Shown: positions 47,825-58,800 of the stretch, piece by piece
How the letters are laid out: each line of letters begins with the position of its first letter
How positions within the stretch are numbered: the stretch's first letter is position 1
From: Anaeramoeba flamelloides
Taxonomy: Eukaryota > Metamonada > Anaeramoebidae
Direction: 5' to 3'
NCBI GenBank assembly: GCA_027625915.1
Contig: JANTQA010000057.1
Location: 310,001 to 374,000, forward strand
DNA: 64,000 bases
Position numbers and translations under genes: made by a program
The notes under the pieces: generated by a model
Databases searched by the model: none
The model's input: only the letters and a program-made list of their open reading frames with translations
What the model was told of the DNA's origin: nothing

Positions 47825-49873
47825 TTATTTTTTTCGAATTTTAATGTTTTTTTGGTGTTTAATATCGTTCGTCTGAGTGTTAATTGATTTATTAAGTGAA
47901 AAATCAAGATCATCAATGTTTAATATTTCGTTTATTAATTCTTGATCTGTATCGGTGTCTTCGTCACTAATTGAATTGCTATTGATATCAGAGTTTTCTA
48001 CTTCTATAATAATTTTTTTGTTTTGAATTACCCAATCACACTCCTGATCTACAGGGAGTTTGTAAATTTGAAAAGTTTTATTTTCATCTGAGGAATCTGA
48101 AGAATCTGAGTATTCTGTTGTTGAAGATGAGAGATAAATTCTTTTGTCCCATTGTTCTTCATCATCATCTGATTTTTCAGATCCATTTGACTGGTAAAGA
48201 TAATCTGCTGGTTCGTTATTTAATGAAATTTTTAAATAATTGCCCGATAGTAAACTCAAATCCATTTCTTCTGAAGATAAATCGAGAATAAACTCCTCGT
48301 CGGTTGAAGAAAAATATGTTTTTTCTTTTTTCACCCTTTTTCGGCGCCTCTTCCTTCTTCTTTTAATTGTTCTTGGTTTCATTTTTTCCTTTTTCTTTTT
48401 CTTCATCTTCTTTGTCATTTTTCTACTTGGCTTCCTTTTTATTTTTTTTTTTTTGATATTGTTGGATCTCGATCTTAGATTCTTTTTGTGCCGATTTTTC
48501 AATTGCAAATTGGGTTTTTTTTGAATCCTTTGATATGGTTTTTTTTGTTGTTTCATAAGACTCTTCTTTGATTTTTTAAGAATTATTTTATTGTTATAAG
48601 ACTTATTCATGGTATTAATCTTGATTTGACTTGAACTTTTCCCCATTTTCAATGGACGATCTTGGTTATTTGTTCTTTTTTCTTCCACTTTTTCCTTCCT
48701 TATTTCATTTTCCTTGAAAATTTCTTTCATTTTTTCCTTTTTTTTTTGAAAGATTGTTTTTCTTTTCTGACTTCTTCTTAACAGCCTCTTTTTTCTTTCT
48801 CCATTTAAATTCTCTACTATTCCACCATAAAATAATTTCTCATTCACAAACTCCTTTTCATGCTCTTTTTCTTGATCACTATCATTGACATTTTTCTTCA
48901 TTTTTTCTTTCTCTTTCTTTAGCGATTTTTCTGTGCTTATAGGTGTTTCGTCATACAACCCAAAGGCCTTTGATTTATGATAATTATTTTTGTGTATTAT
49001 TTTGCCACCAATGACAAAATAATTGCCACCATATTTTTTTCGAAATTCTAAATCACTTTTCAGTAAGGTTCTAAAACGATTCGCACACACATAACCTACC
49101 CTTCCTGGAATAGGCCGAGAAAATAATCCCCAATCCCCACCAACACCCACCTCTTCACATCTTTTTAAAAACAGTTCATGCTCTTCCTTTGTCCACCTTC
49201 CTCTTTTATTCGGTTCGCCTTTTTCATTGAATCTGTAATAGTACCGATTCGGATTACTTTTAAAACTATGCCAAGACGATTGTTTCTCTTTACTCCATTC
49301 ATGATAGTACAGAGGTAGACCGTCACTTTGGTTATTTGAATTTATACTCTTATCTTTCGATCCACCCTGAGAATTGTTTTTTTGATTCTTTTTATTGCTC
49401 GGAAAAAGGTGTTTTTTTGACTTTAAAAGGGTGGGTTTTTTGGTTTCAAAGTTTTTTAATTGGGTGCCTAGTGTTGAAAATTCAGGATTTGAATAAAGTG
49501 GATAATCGTGATCTGGTAAAGGGTTTTTGGAACGTAAGGAATATCGGTGCACTGGCTTATGATTAGTTTCCTTTTCATCAAATTTTGAATCCTTTCTCTT
49601 CTTGTTTGTTTTTGTGTTATGGTCTCTGAGTGTTCCTTTGCCCGTGTTTAATTGACTATTAACGTGTGCGATTGTGGGGTTTGTCTTAGAAATTGGAATA
49701 AAATGGTTTTCATTTTGTGAAAGATGATCAATTTTTGACGTAATTAAGGCCATAGGTTTCTCTTTCAATTTGCCCGATTCTAAAATAATAGGTACAATTT
49801 GCCCTCTGTTTCTCAAATCATAATTTGATTTAAGATTACTCGTCGGAAAATTTTGAGTGTTTTTAGTGATCAT
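47825..49873 (-). CDS. Single Myb/SANT-domain nuclear protein
   Basis: Apparently intronless, about 682 residues from ATG 49873 (MITKNTQNFPTSNLKSNYDL); an upstream in-frame TTG is not needed. The domain lies at about residues 190-275: LYYHEWSKEKQSSWHSFKSN, PNRYYYRFNEKGEPNKRGRW, then TKEEHELFLKRCEEVGVGGDWGLFSRPIPGR and GYVCANRFRTLLK. The three Trp-spaced helices and the R-WTKEEHELFL start fit a Myb-like DNA-binding repeat, with a preceding W...NPNRYYYRF extension seen with some protist single-Myb proteins. Basic clusters (KKKKKEKMKPRTIKRRRKRR) are probable nuclear signals. The rest is low complexity: basic, then a Ser/Asp/Glu-rich C-terminal third resembling an acidic activation region. Likely a transcription or chromatin factor; target unknown. 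Neighbours give no functional hint. Confidence 0.85.
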   Translation of the reverse strand: MITKNTQNFPTSNLKSNYDLRNRGQIVPIILESGKLKEKPMALITSKIDHLSQNENHFIPISKTNPTIAHVNSQLNTGKGTLRDHNTKTNKKRKDSKFDEKETNHKPVHRYSLRSKNPLPDHDYPLYSNPEFSTLGTQLKNFETKKPTLLKSKKHLFPSNKKNQKNNSQGGSKDKSINSNNQSDGLPLYYHEWSKEKQSSWHSFKSNPNRYYYRFNEKGEPNKRGRWTKEEHELFLKRCEEVGVGGDWGLFSRPIPGRVGYVCANRFRTLLKSDLEFRKKYGGNYFVIGGKIIHKNNYHKSKAFGLYDETPISTEKSLKKEKEKMKKNVNDSDQEKEHEKEFVNEKLFYGGIVENLNGERKKRLLRRSQKRKTIFQKKKEKMKEIFKENEIRKEKVEEKRTNNQDRPLKMGKSSSQIKINTMNKSYNNKIILKKSKKSLMKQQKKPYQRIQKKPNLQLKNRHKKNLRSRSNNIKKKKIKRKPSRKMTKKMKKKKKEKMKPRTIKRRRKRRRKRVKKEKTYFSSTDEEFILDLSSEEMDLSLLSGNYLKISLNNEPADYLYQSNGSEKSDDDEEQWDKRIYLSSSTTEYSDSSDSSDENKTFQIYKLPVDQECDWVIQNKKIIIEVENSDINSNSISDEDTDTDQELINEILNIDDLDFSLNKSINTQTNDIKHQKNIKIRKK

Positions 49874-50837
49874 CCCTTTTTTTAAATCTAACAAAATCTT
49901 TGTCTTTTTAAGTCAAAAAACAAGATCACTTAAAGCAATTTTTATTAAAAAATAAATCTCAATTTAGCCTCTTGAAATTCAGCCTTCTTTCGATTTTAAT
50001 ATTGACAAAACTCTGTTTCTCAGGTACGTAGACTTAATTTGTTCTGGTTTTGATCTTGATAACCGATGTCAGAGTAAGAGCAAGGAAAAATATCGATTAG
50101 ATACCAAATCTTAAAAATGATCACTCTTGGTTTAAATAAATAAATAAATTTTGAAAAAGGCCTAATTTTTCCATTTTTAATTGTAAAGTATTTTGAGAAT
50201 TGTAGTTATCACCATTTTGTCAAAAAAAACATTGGAAATTGTTAATCTATGATTTAAATATAAATAGTACCTGGGTTATTTTTTTAAAAGTTATTGTTAT
50301 TTAAATAAACTAATATTTTGGATAAATATCGATGGTTTTTAAATTTCTGAGTAATTATTTCGCTGTGTATTATGATGTTACTCTAGATATATCTCATTAT
50401 ATCCTGTGATGAATTATCTTTTCCAAGAACTTTTTCATAGATTAAATTAAAACTGAGAATCTCAAATTGTTAAAGAAAAAAAGATCAGAAAGTGAAACTT
50501 TTTCCCTTTTACTAATCCACCAAACAAAAATCAAAAAAAAAAAATAGAACTAAATTTTGGTTTTGGACACTTCCAAAAGCAAAGTACTAGTTATTTAAAT
50601 TTTACAAAATGAAAAATTAAAATAAGTTTGTGATGGTTCTACTTATATTTAACATCATTTCTAATAAAAAGGTTTGTTAATTTGAAATTTCTTGGTTTTC
50701 TTCTTGATCTAATCCAACATTATTTGTAGATCAAATTCTCTTCTAGAACAGAAATTTCTTTTCATTTTAAAAAAATCACTCTTCTTCTCTGATGATTGTC
50801 TCAACTAAATCTATAAAATATCAAAAACACCCGAAAT
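49874..50837. other. Upstream flank of the Myb gene, no gene seen
   Basis: AT-rich intergenic DNA; presumably contains the Myb promoter at its left edge. Nothing specific supported. Confidence 0.5.
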
Positions 50838-51580
50838 ACAGTTTTTTGGATCAATTGAAAATAGGAGTAAAAATTCAAAAAGATCTTCCCATTTTCTACA
50901 TATACGTATAAATTATTTGAGTAACCATTAATCAGTATAAGATAGATATTGGTCAAATATTCTAAATCTGTCAATTTAAACCCTTTCATAAATGTAGAAA
51001 TGAAAAAAATCGCAAATCTTCAAAAATAAATAGAGAAAATAACTAAAAAAAATTCTCATTTTTGATTGTAATTATTTCTTTGATACAAAATAACTTTTAT
51101 TAGAAAATATATGTTACGATAATTGCTTTGTTTTTACATTTATAAATTATATATTGAATTTTCTTTAGATCTGTTTTTAATAATTGTTTAAATTTTTATA
51201 TTTAAACAAGATAATTTAAAATAAAATTTTTTATCAAGTAGTTTGGCTTAATCAAATCTAAATACAAAAAAATCAAAGATCTTACACGTGTTAGATCAGA
51301 TTAAAATATTATAAAATTGATAAAAATGATTCTTGATATTGAATTAAATATCAAAAGTTATATTTTTGTTTGGATGTCATTTTCTTGATTTATTTTTGAA
51401 GATTTGTGATTTTTTTAGTTTCTACATTTACCAAACAGTTGAAATTGATAGATTTAGAATATTTAGTCAATATCAAAATTATACTCATTAATGGTTACTC
51501 AAATAATTTATACGTATATGTAGAAAAAGGGGATATATATTGAATTTTTACTCCCATTTTCAATTAATCCAAAAAAAATG
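50838..51580. mobile_element. About 740-bp element with about 140-bp inverted arms
   Basis: The left arm (50838-50975) and right arm (51430-51580) are inverted copies: TTTTTTGGATCAATTGAAAA, TACATATACGTATAAATTAT, TTGAGTAACCATTAAT and ATATTCTAAATCTGTCAATT reappear on the other strand at the right. The 450-bp centre is non-coding. Long-arm MITE or foldback type; target duplication not resolved. Confidence 0.8.
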
Positions 51581-52637
51581 GAATTTTCTTCTTTTTGAAA
51601 ATGGGAGGTTTTTGATTGGAGAGTTAAATATAATTGATTAATAAAATAATAATAATATAATATTTTTTGTTTTTTATTATTATAAAAGTCAGGTGGTGTG
51701 ATTCAACAAAATTGTATCGTATTTGCCATTTTTTTTTTTTTTTTTATTTCTTAAATTAAAAAAAAAGACAATTAACTGTTCCAGCACGTTAAAGAATTGA
51801 TTAAAATGAAAAAATTTTCTCCATTCTTTTAAATTCGGGAAAAGTTACGCACTCATTAACACTTTACCGTACTTCATAGCACTTACTGAAAACTCTGATA
51901 GTATTTTATTTCGGTTAACTCACCTGAGATAATATGTTGACAATATTTTCACACATAGAATATCTTTTCTTTAAGAAAAAAAAAACTAAAAAAATTTTTT
52001 ATAAGATTTCAAAAAAGACAAGAAATAGAGAAAAAAAAACAAAAAAAGAAAGAGTAAAAAAAGTAATAGAAAAAAAGGAATCAAAAATTATAGAGTTTTA
52101 TTGTATATCCAAATGTAGAAAAGGTTGTAGGTTGTTTCCCTTTTATGTAGAATTTTTTTGGATCTCTACCATAATATATTTTGATAAAGAGTTCTAAATT
52201 TTTCATCAAGATCAGATCAAATGAAATAGCTTTCCTTTATAAAGTTTGAAATTAATATTTTATAGAGTGGTTGAATCTGTAAAGTACTGGGTGTATCTTT
52301 AAGGTGCTGGTTTTTTATATTAACAATTTGTTTTAGAATTTTTTTTTTTTATTGTTATTATTTTTTTTTTTTTATTTCAAGTTTCCGAAATCTTATTTTT
52401 GCAAAATTCAAGTACAAGATACCGGACCGATAGTAAAAATCCCGTTCAACCAGGACAACAACTCGATATATTATACCCGAAGGTCTATTCATTTTCTTTT
52501 GGTTGGGTAAAGTTCAATTGAGTTTTCTTCAGTTGCATAAATCAAGTTTAATTTCCTCAATATCTAATCAGATCAATTCCGTTTAAGATCTAATCATAAG
52601 AAAGTCTTCCAATTCTTATCATGGTTTTTTATCCCTT
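51581..52637. other. Intergenic, no gene seen
   Basis: AT-rich with homopolymer runs. An open frame at 51934-52197 is Lys-rich and without motif. 52390-52500 has unusually balanced base composition (TACCGGACCGATAG, CCCGTTCAACCAGGACAAC), but no tRNA or other RNA fold that I can support. Confidence 0.4.
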
Positions 52638-52675
52638 TCACCTCCACCAAAAACTTAAAGCGTGACAAAAATGGG

Positions 52676-52728
52676 GAGGAACCAAAGGAACCAAAGGAAC
52701 CAAACAACCCAAGGGACCCAAAAAAGGG
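52676..52728. repeat. GGAACCAAA short tandem repeat
   Basis: Degenerate purine-rich units (GGAACCAAAGGAACCAAAGG, then CAACCCAAGGGACCC) in the 3' flank of the CH-RasGAP gene; G+C well above the surroundings. Confidence 0.7.
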
Positions 52729-52852
52729 AAATTTGGAAAAAGCACAAAGTATATAAAAATAAAAATTAATATTTTTTTATTATTTGGAAAAAACAAATTA
52801 AAAAAAAAAAAAAAATTAATACACAAATAAAAAAGCAAAAACAAATTTTTTT

Positions 52853-55800
52853 TTAATTAAAAGTCTTGAGTTTAACAATTTCCAAAATTTGGATCCATTC
52901 TGTTAATTGATTTTTTGTAAGAAACCCGATTGAGAAATTTCTTTTTAAGGAATAAATTTCGATTAGATCTTTCCAAAAGATCCCTTTATTTTTTTTAGTT
53001 TCTTCTGGTATATGTATGCCTTTATTAATGATGATTAAATGCAGAGGTTTTTCTGTCGCGCTGTTGGACCTTTTGGAGAAGATGGCAAAATAATTTTCTT
53101 TTAAAATGAAAAATGCTTTGTACTTTTTTTTATGCTTGCCCTTTTTATAATAGCCATTACCTTCGAACATTATCTTTTTTTGATTTTTTTCTTGCCATTT
53201 AATAATTAATTCCTTTTCTTTAATTTTTTTCATTTGTTTAATATTATTTTTCATTTCTTTACGTTTTTTTTTTGAAAGTTTTTTATTCTGGGGTTTTTGA
53301 TTATTCATTGTAAAACTATCTTGAGAAAAACTGATTTTATTTAACCTGGGACTTGATTTAGATTTGAAAATTTTTTTCTGATCTTTCATTACCTTGATTT
53401 TTACATCCTTGTACCTTTGAATATTTTTTTCATTATCATTATCAATGTCACCATTACCATCGCCACCACCACCACCATCGCCATCGCCATCGCCATCGCC
53501 ATCAACATCTACATCGCCATAACCATCTCCATCGCCATCGCCATCAACATTGACATCGACATCAACATCATCACGGCTGCCATCATTATCTAAATCCGTA
53601 TTCGTATCCTTTTTACTTTTATCATTTTTTTGATAAATATTTTTTCTTGACAATATTTTATTGATTAAATTCTTTATTTTATTATTTTCAAGAATGAATT
53701 TTATTAAATTTGTATATTCTTGCTCAAAAAATATTTGGTTACTTGTTAAATCAATTTGGTCATTATTTTTTATTGACAATTGCATCTTTCCAAGACGAGG
53801 ATTATTTCTTTTTTCAAATTCACAGATGGTAATATACAAGTCTGTAAATAAAATGGAAAATTTCTTATAATTGTTAGTATTGATCGTACTATTCGTATTA
53901 ATGTTAATATTACTATTACTATTACTGATATTATTATTCTTGATAGCATCTTCATTTTGGGTAAGATTGCTTTTTAGCAATAATAATTGAACAAATTCGG
54001 GTTTCAAGCTTTTAGTGGCATCTGGATAATGTTTTTGGCTGATTGGTATAAATAAATTCTTTTTAATTAATTTTTTAAATTTATATTCTTCACAATTAGA
54101 AATCTGTTTTAAAAAGAGCTTTCGCTGATCAAAAAAATCAATGATCGTTTGATTTAATGGTTGCATGTATTCTCTAGTTTCACCGAATGAAGTTTTGCTG
54201 GCTAGGTTTTGTACCATTGAAGATAATAAAATGAGCCCCCTTCTTGCTCTTTCTGATGGCACAAAGTTAACTATTTCGAAATTGTGAGGCGAAACGATTG
54301 TGGGGCATATCCATCTTAAAAAAATGAACCCAGCCACAGAAATTAATGAACTTTTGGTAAATTTTTCCTTGACCTTAATTTGTAAAAAATTGCAAATAAA
54401 TTTGATACCCGTGGGCATCTTTGTGACGCACTGGAACATATGCTCAACTAAAGTAACAAAATGCGTATTTAAATTTTTTAGGTTTTGCTTCTTGATCTCT
54501 TCGTCTGTTATTACAAAGGGGTCGATTTCAAAATCTAAATCGCTTGAGCACAATCGAACGATAATCATTTTTAAGGATGATTTTAAAAAGTCTTCTCCAT
54601 AGACCCTTGTATATTTCATTAACAATTTTGTTGCCATGTCCTTTGATCGGAATAAATATTTTGGTTCTTTACACCTTTCAATTTCGTGTGAAATGGCGAC
54701 TTGAATCATCGGTAATGATAAGCCAATACTTTCTAAAAAATAAAATAAATCACTTGATAACGGTTCAATAAATTCTCTTAAATTATTTGAATCAAAAATT
54801 GAAATGATAAATTCTAGATCTTTATCTAATAAATATTTTCCAAATATTTGTTTGCTAATTTGAAATAATTTCTTAAATAGCTTGGTATTTTTATTTTTTT
54901 CAATATATTCTTTTAATAATATTTGGATTTTTTTGTTAACAGTTCTATTTACTATAATTTTAATAATTTTTCCTAATGTTATTTTTCGACAATATGAAAT
55001 AATTTCTTTAGAATTAACAATATTAGTAATATCATTATTATTATTGTTGTTATTATCATTATCATTATCATTATCATCATTAGTAGTATTATTATTTTCA
55101 TTGTGCTTGTGATGTTCGTTTAATTGTAAAAATAAAGATTTGATTTCATTTTTAATTTCACGATAATTGAAAATTGATGGGAAATGATAATCAAATTTGG
55201 TAATCAATTTATTAATTAATCGCTTTTGCTTATTTAAATTCTTCTTTGGATGATTTTTTAAAATGAATCTTTTAATCAACAATTTTGATAATTTTTTATA
55301 AAATAAGGTTGAATAACCAAAGCTATCAAATAAAAGTGTTATTGATTGCGCAATTATTGAATTATTGGATTTAATTATTTTTTCCTTTTTTAAATAATTA
55401 ATAATTTCAATTAATAGTTCTGAATATTCAAAATTTTTTTCGAATCCAAATTTTTGAATTTTTATTTGAATATAATTTAATATTTTTCTATTATTCTGTT
55501 TTTCTTGTTCAATTTCATTTTCATTTTGTACTTTCCCCTCAGACGACTGATCATTGCTCATGTTGCTATCAAGATTATTTTTTGTAAATAATTTTTTTTC
55601 AGTTGATTGCCTTTGATAATGTAGAAATGATCTTAATAATGTGTATAAGGAATTATTTAAAATGTTAAGAGAATAATAATTATGCGAAATATTTGATTGT
55701 GTTTTAGTTAGATACTTTTTCACCCATTTTAATAAATGAATGTCATTTGATTCTTCAATTTGATATTTTAATAAAGATTCCCATTTTTCATAAAAATTTG

Positions 55801-58800
55801 TTTCTGATTTATTGACTGGCTGTAATTTTGATATTGATATTAATTTTTGATTTGGATTCAATTTAATGTTTTTGACTTTGACTTTACCATTCCCATTTAG
55901 TTGTTCATTTTTTTTATTAACATTATTTTGATTCGAGTTATTTGATACATTTTTTTTTTTTTTTGTTGATATAAGTTTATTTTGGTTGATATTTCTTAGT
56001 GATATCCCAAAGTATTCATAAATTTTTATTAAAAAAATTTTCATTTGATCGTATTCAATCGTTAAATTATAAATATAGTTCAATAATTTTTGAAAGTGCT
56101 CTTTGGAATTTGGATTTAAAAGAAGTAATTGGTTTACAAACATATTAAAAGAGTGATTTATTATTTGTTGTGGAGATACCAAAGATAATTCTTTTGATAA
56201 TATTATTCTATTTAGTTTGCTTTTTTTTTGATTTAAATTTAACTTTAATAAATTTACTTTTAAAGTCTTTTCATGTAATTTTCTTTTTAGTGTTCCAATT
56301 TTTCTAATTTTTTTACCAAATTTATTTGTTTGAAGTTTTTTTTGATAAATATTTTTTTTTGGTAATATTGTTTTAATGATATTGGTGTTGCCCATAGTTG
56401 TCTTTGTTGAATTTTCTTCATTTAAATTAGGTTTATTAATTTCGATCCAATTGTCCGAATCAATTGTTTCAATGTTTATGCTATTATTGTTGCTATTCTT
56501 CTTTTGATCATGATTATTTATTTTGTTGTTGATCGATGTTGGCATAGTGTTTGTTGTTGGAATAGTATCCGTGGTATGCGTAGTGGTGCTTTTATTACAA
56601 TCTCTACTCGTTTCATTTAATTGATTATAGGCAATTTCTTTTTTTTTCTTTTTGTTGTGACGTTTATTGCTTTTATTGTTATTTGATAATTCTAACACAT
56701 TATCCTGATTATTAAAGTTAATTTTTTCATCATATTCTTCTTTATTCATATGGTTATCTTCATCTTTATTAGATTTTGTTTTTGGATTTAATTGCTTTTT
56801 TTTTTTCTTATTTGAACTTTTTTTTATAGGAATCGAGTTTTCCTTATTATTATTGCTTTCATCTTCACTATCCTTCTCAGAATGAAATCTTATCATATCA
56901 TTATTAATTTCCCTTTTTAAACCCTCAAAGAAATTGATTCCTTCTCCAAACATTACACTCATTCTTTTTAAATCTAAAATTGGATCTTTAGCATTTGAAA
57001 AAGTAAATGGTGTTGAATGTGATCTATTTGTTTTTTTTTTATTAATTATTAAATCATTATTAAAATCATTATTAGATAAGTGTTGGAATGATTTTTGTTT
57101 ATTTGGGTACTTTTCAGTTTTTTTTGGTTTAGGCTTTGATATTTTTATGTTTTTTGATTTTGGTTTATTATTCTTTTTTTGTGGATGCTTTACATTCTTT
57201 TTTTTTACATTTTTAATGCGTGTCGTGTTATCAAAGGGGGATGGCAATGAATCCAAATCTGGTTTCAATCCATTTTTTTTATTATTTTGCTCAGTTTTTT
57301 TATTTAGAATTTTGGTTTTATGAAGATTATTCTTGTCCTCATTTAGTTTCCCATCCATATATTCATTCACATTCACATTCTTGGTCTCATTCTCATTCTG
57401 TAATATTTCTGGATTATTTTCATCTAAAATTGGATTTTTTAATATATCAGTATCTTTATCTAGGATTTTATCTATTGGTATGGTTATTTCAGAAGTTAAT
57501 TTTAAAATATCATCAAACAAATCATTTGAAAAAGTTGAGTCGATGTTTGTAATTGAAAAAGGTTCTTCATTTTTTTCAATTGAATTAAAAATATTTTCCA
57601 AAGTATCACTATCTCTTAAATTGGTTTGAAATTCATTTTCTATTTGATTTTCATTTTTAACTTTGCTTTTATTACTATTTTTCTTTTCATTTTCATTTTC
57701 ACTTTCATTTCCATTTTCATTGCCATTTCCATTTTCATGTTCAGTTTCATTTATATTTTCTAAAGGAGTTGAATATTTTGAAAAAATGTCTTCAAAGTCA
57801 TTCTCGTTTTTATTAATATCCATTGAAATTTGAGTTAAATCTAATTCCTTTTTACTTATTATTTCATTTTCTTTGTTATTTTTTTTTTGTGGAGAGTTAA
57901 GTTTTAGATTTGGTCTCCAAAGAAATAGATTAGAAATAAATTTAATTAATTCATCTTTATTCCCATTTAAAATGGATGAGGCGTTAATTGATATTAAATC
58001 GAATCCGGTATTTTTTAAAGCTTGAATAAATAATTCGGATTTCTTTACTTGTGAAGTTTCCATTAGAATATCTAAAAAATCAGTTTCTGGTGATAATTCC
58101 ATTAAAAGGTATGAAAGTGTATTACAATTCTATAAATAAACAAAGAATATATATATATATATATATATATAGTCAGATAAATAGAAAGATATAAATATAA
58201 ATATAGGTTAGAATTGATTTCATTTTAAATGTTATTTGAAACATTGAATTTAGATTGTTAATTTTATTGTATTTTTTTTTAATATTTTCAAAAAGTTTTT
58301 TAAACCCTTTTTTAGTTAATCTTTCATTATCTGGATATTTACAAATAAGATTTAAACTCTGATATATTATATTTTTTTAAAAAATATATTTTAACAAAAT
58401 ATTTGATTTTTAATAGTTAACATTTTAAATAAGAATAATCAACTTGGATGAACTTTTAATTTGAAAAAAAATTGCAAATACGAAACAGCATTTTCATTTT
58501 GATTGTAATAAATAAAATAATTGTTCACAAAAAAAAAAAAAAAAAAATCTTTTTTCACAAATAAAAAATCAAAAAATTGGATTCGGTTTGTTAATAAATT
58601 GATAACACAATAATTTTTACCCTCTTTCAACCCTTGTTCCAATTCTTGTGATAATTCTGGTTTATTTTAAGGATTCTCCGAATTTCATGATCTGTGAATA
58701 CTCGTTTGGTGTGTAAAATCATATTTATTGGCTTAAAATCGGGTTGAGTAAATAGATCTTTTTAACTCGAAAAAATAGGATTTTTTTTCAAAAAAATCGA

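Noticed and set aside
57220-57629. Plus-strand frames opposite the CH-RasGAP gene
   Set aside because: Low-complexity complement of Asn/Glu/Lys codons on the real minus-strand gene.
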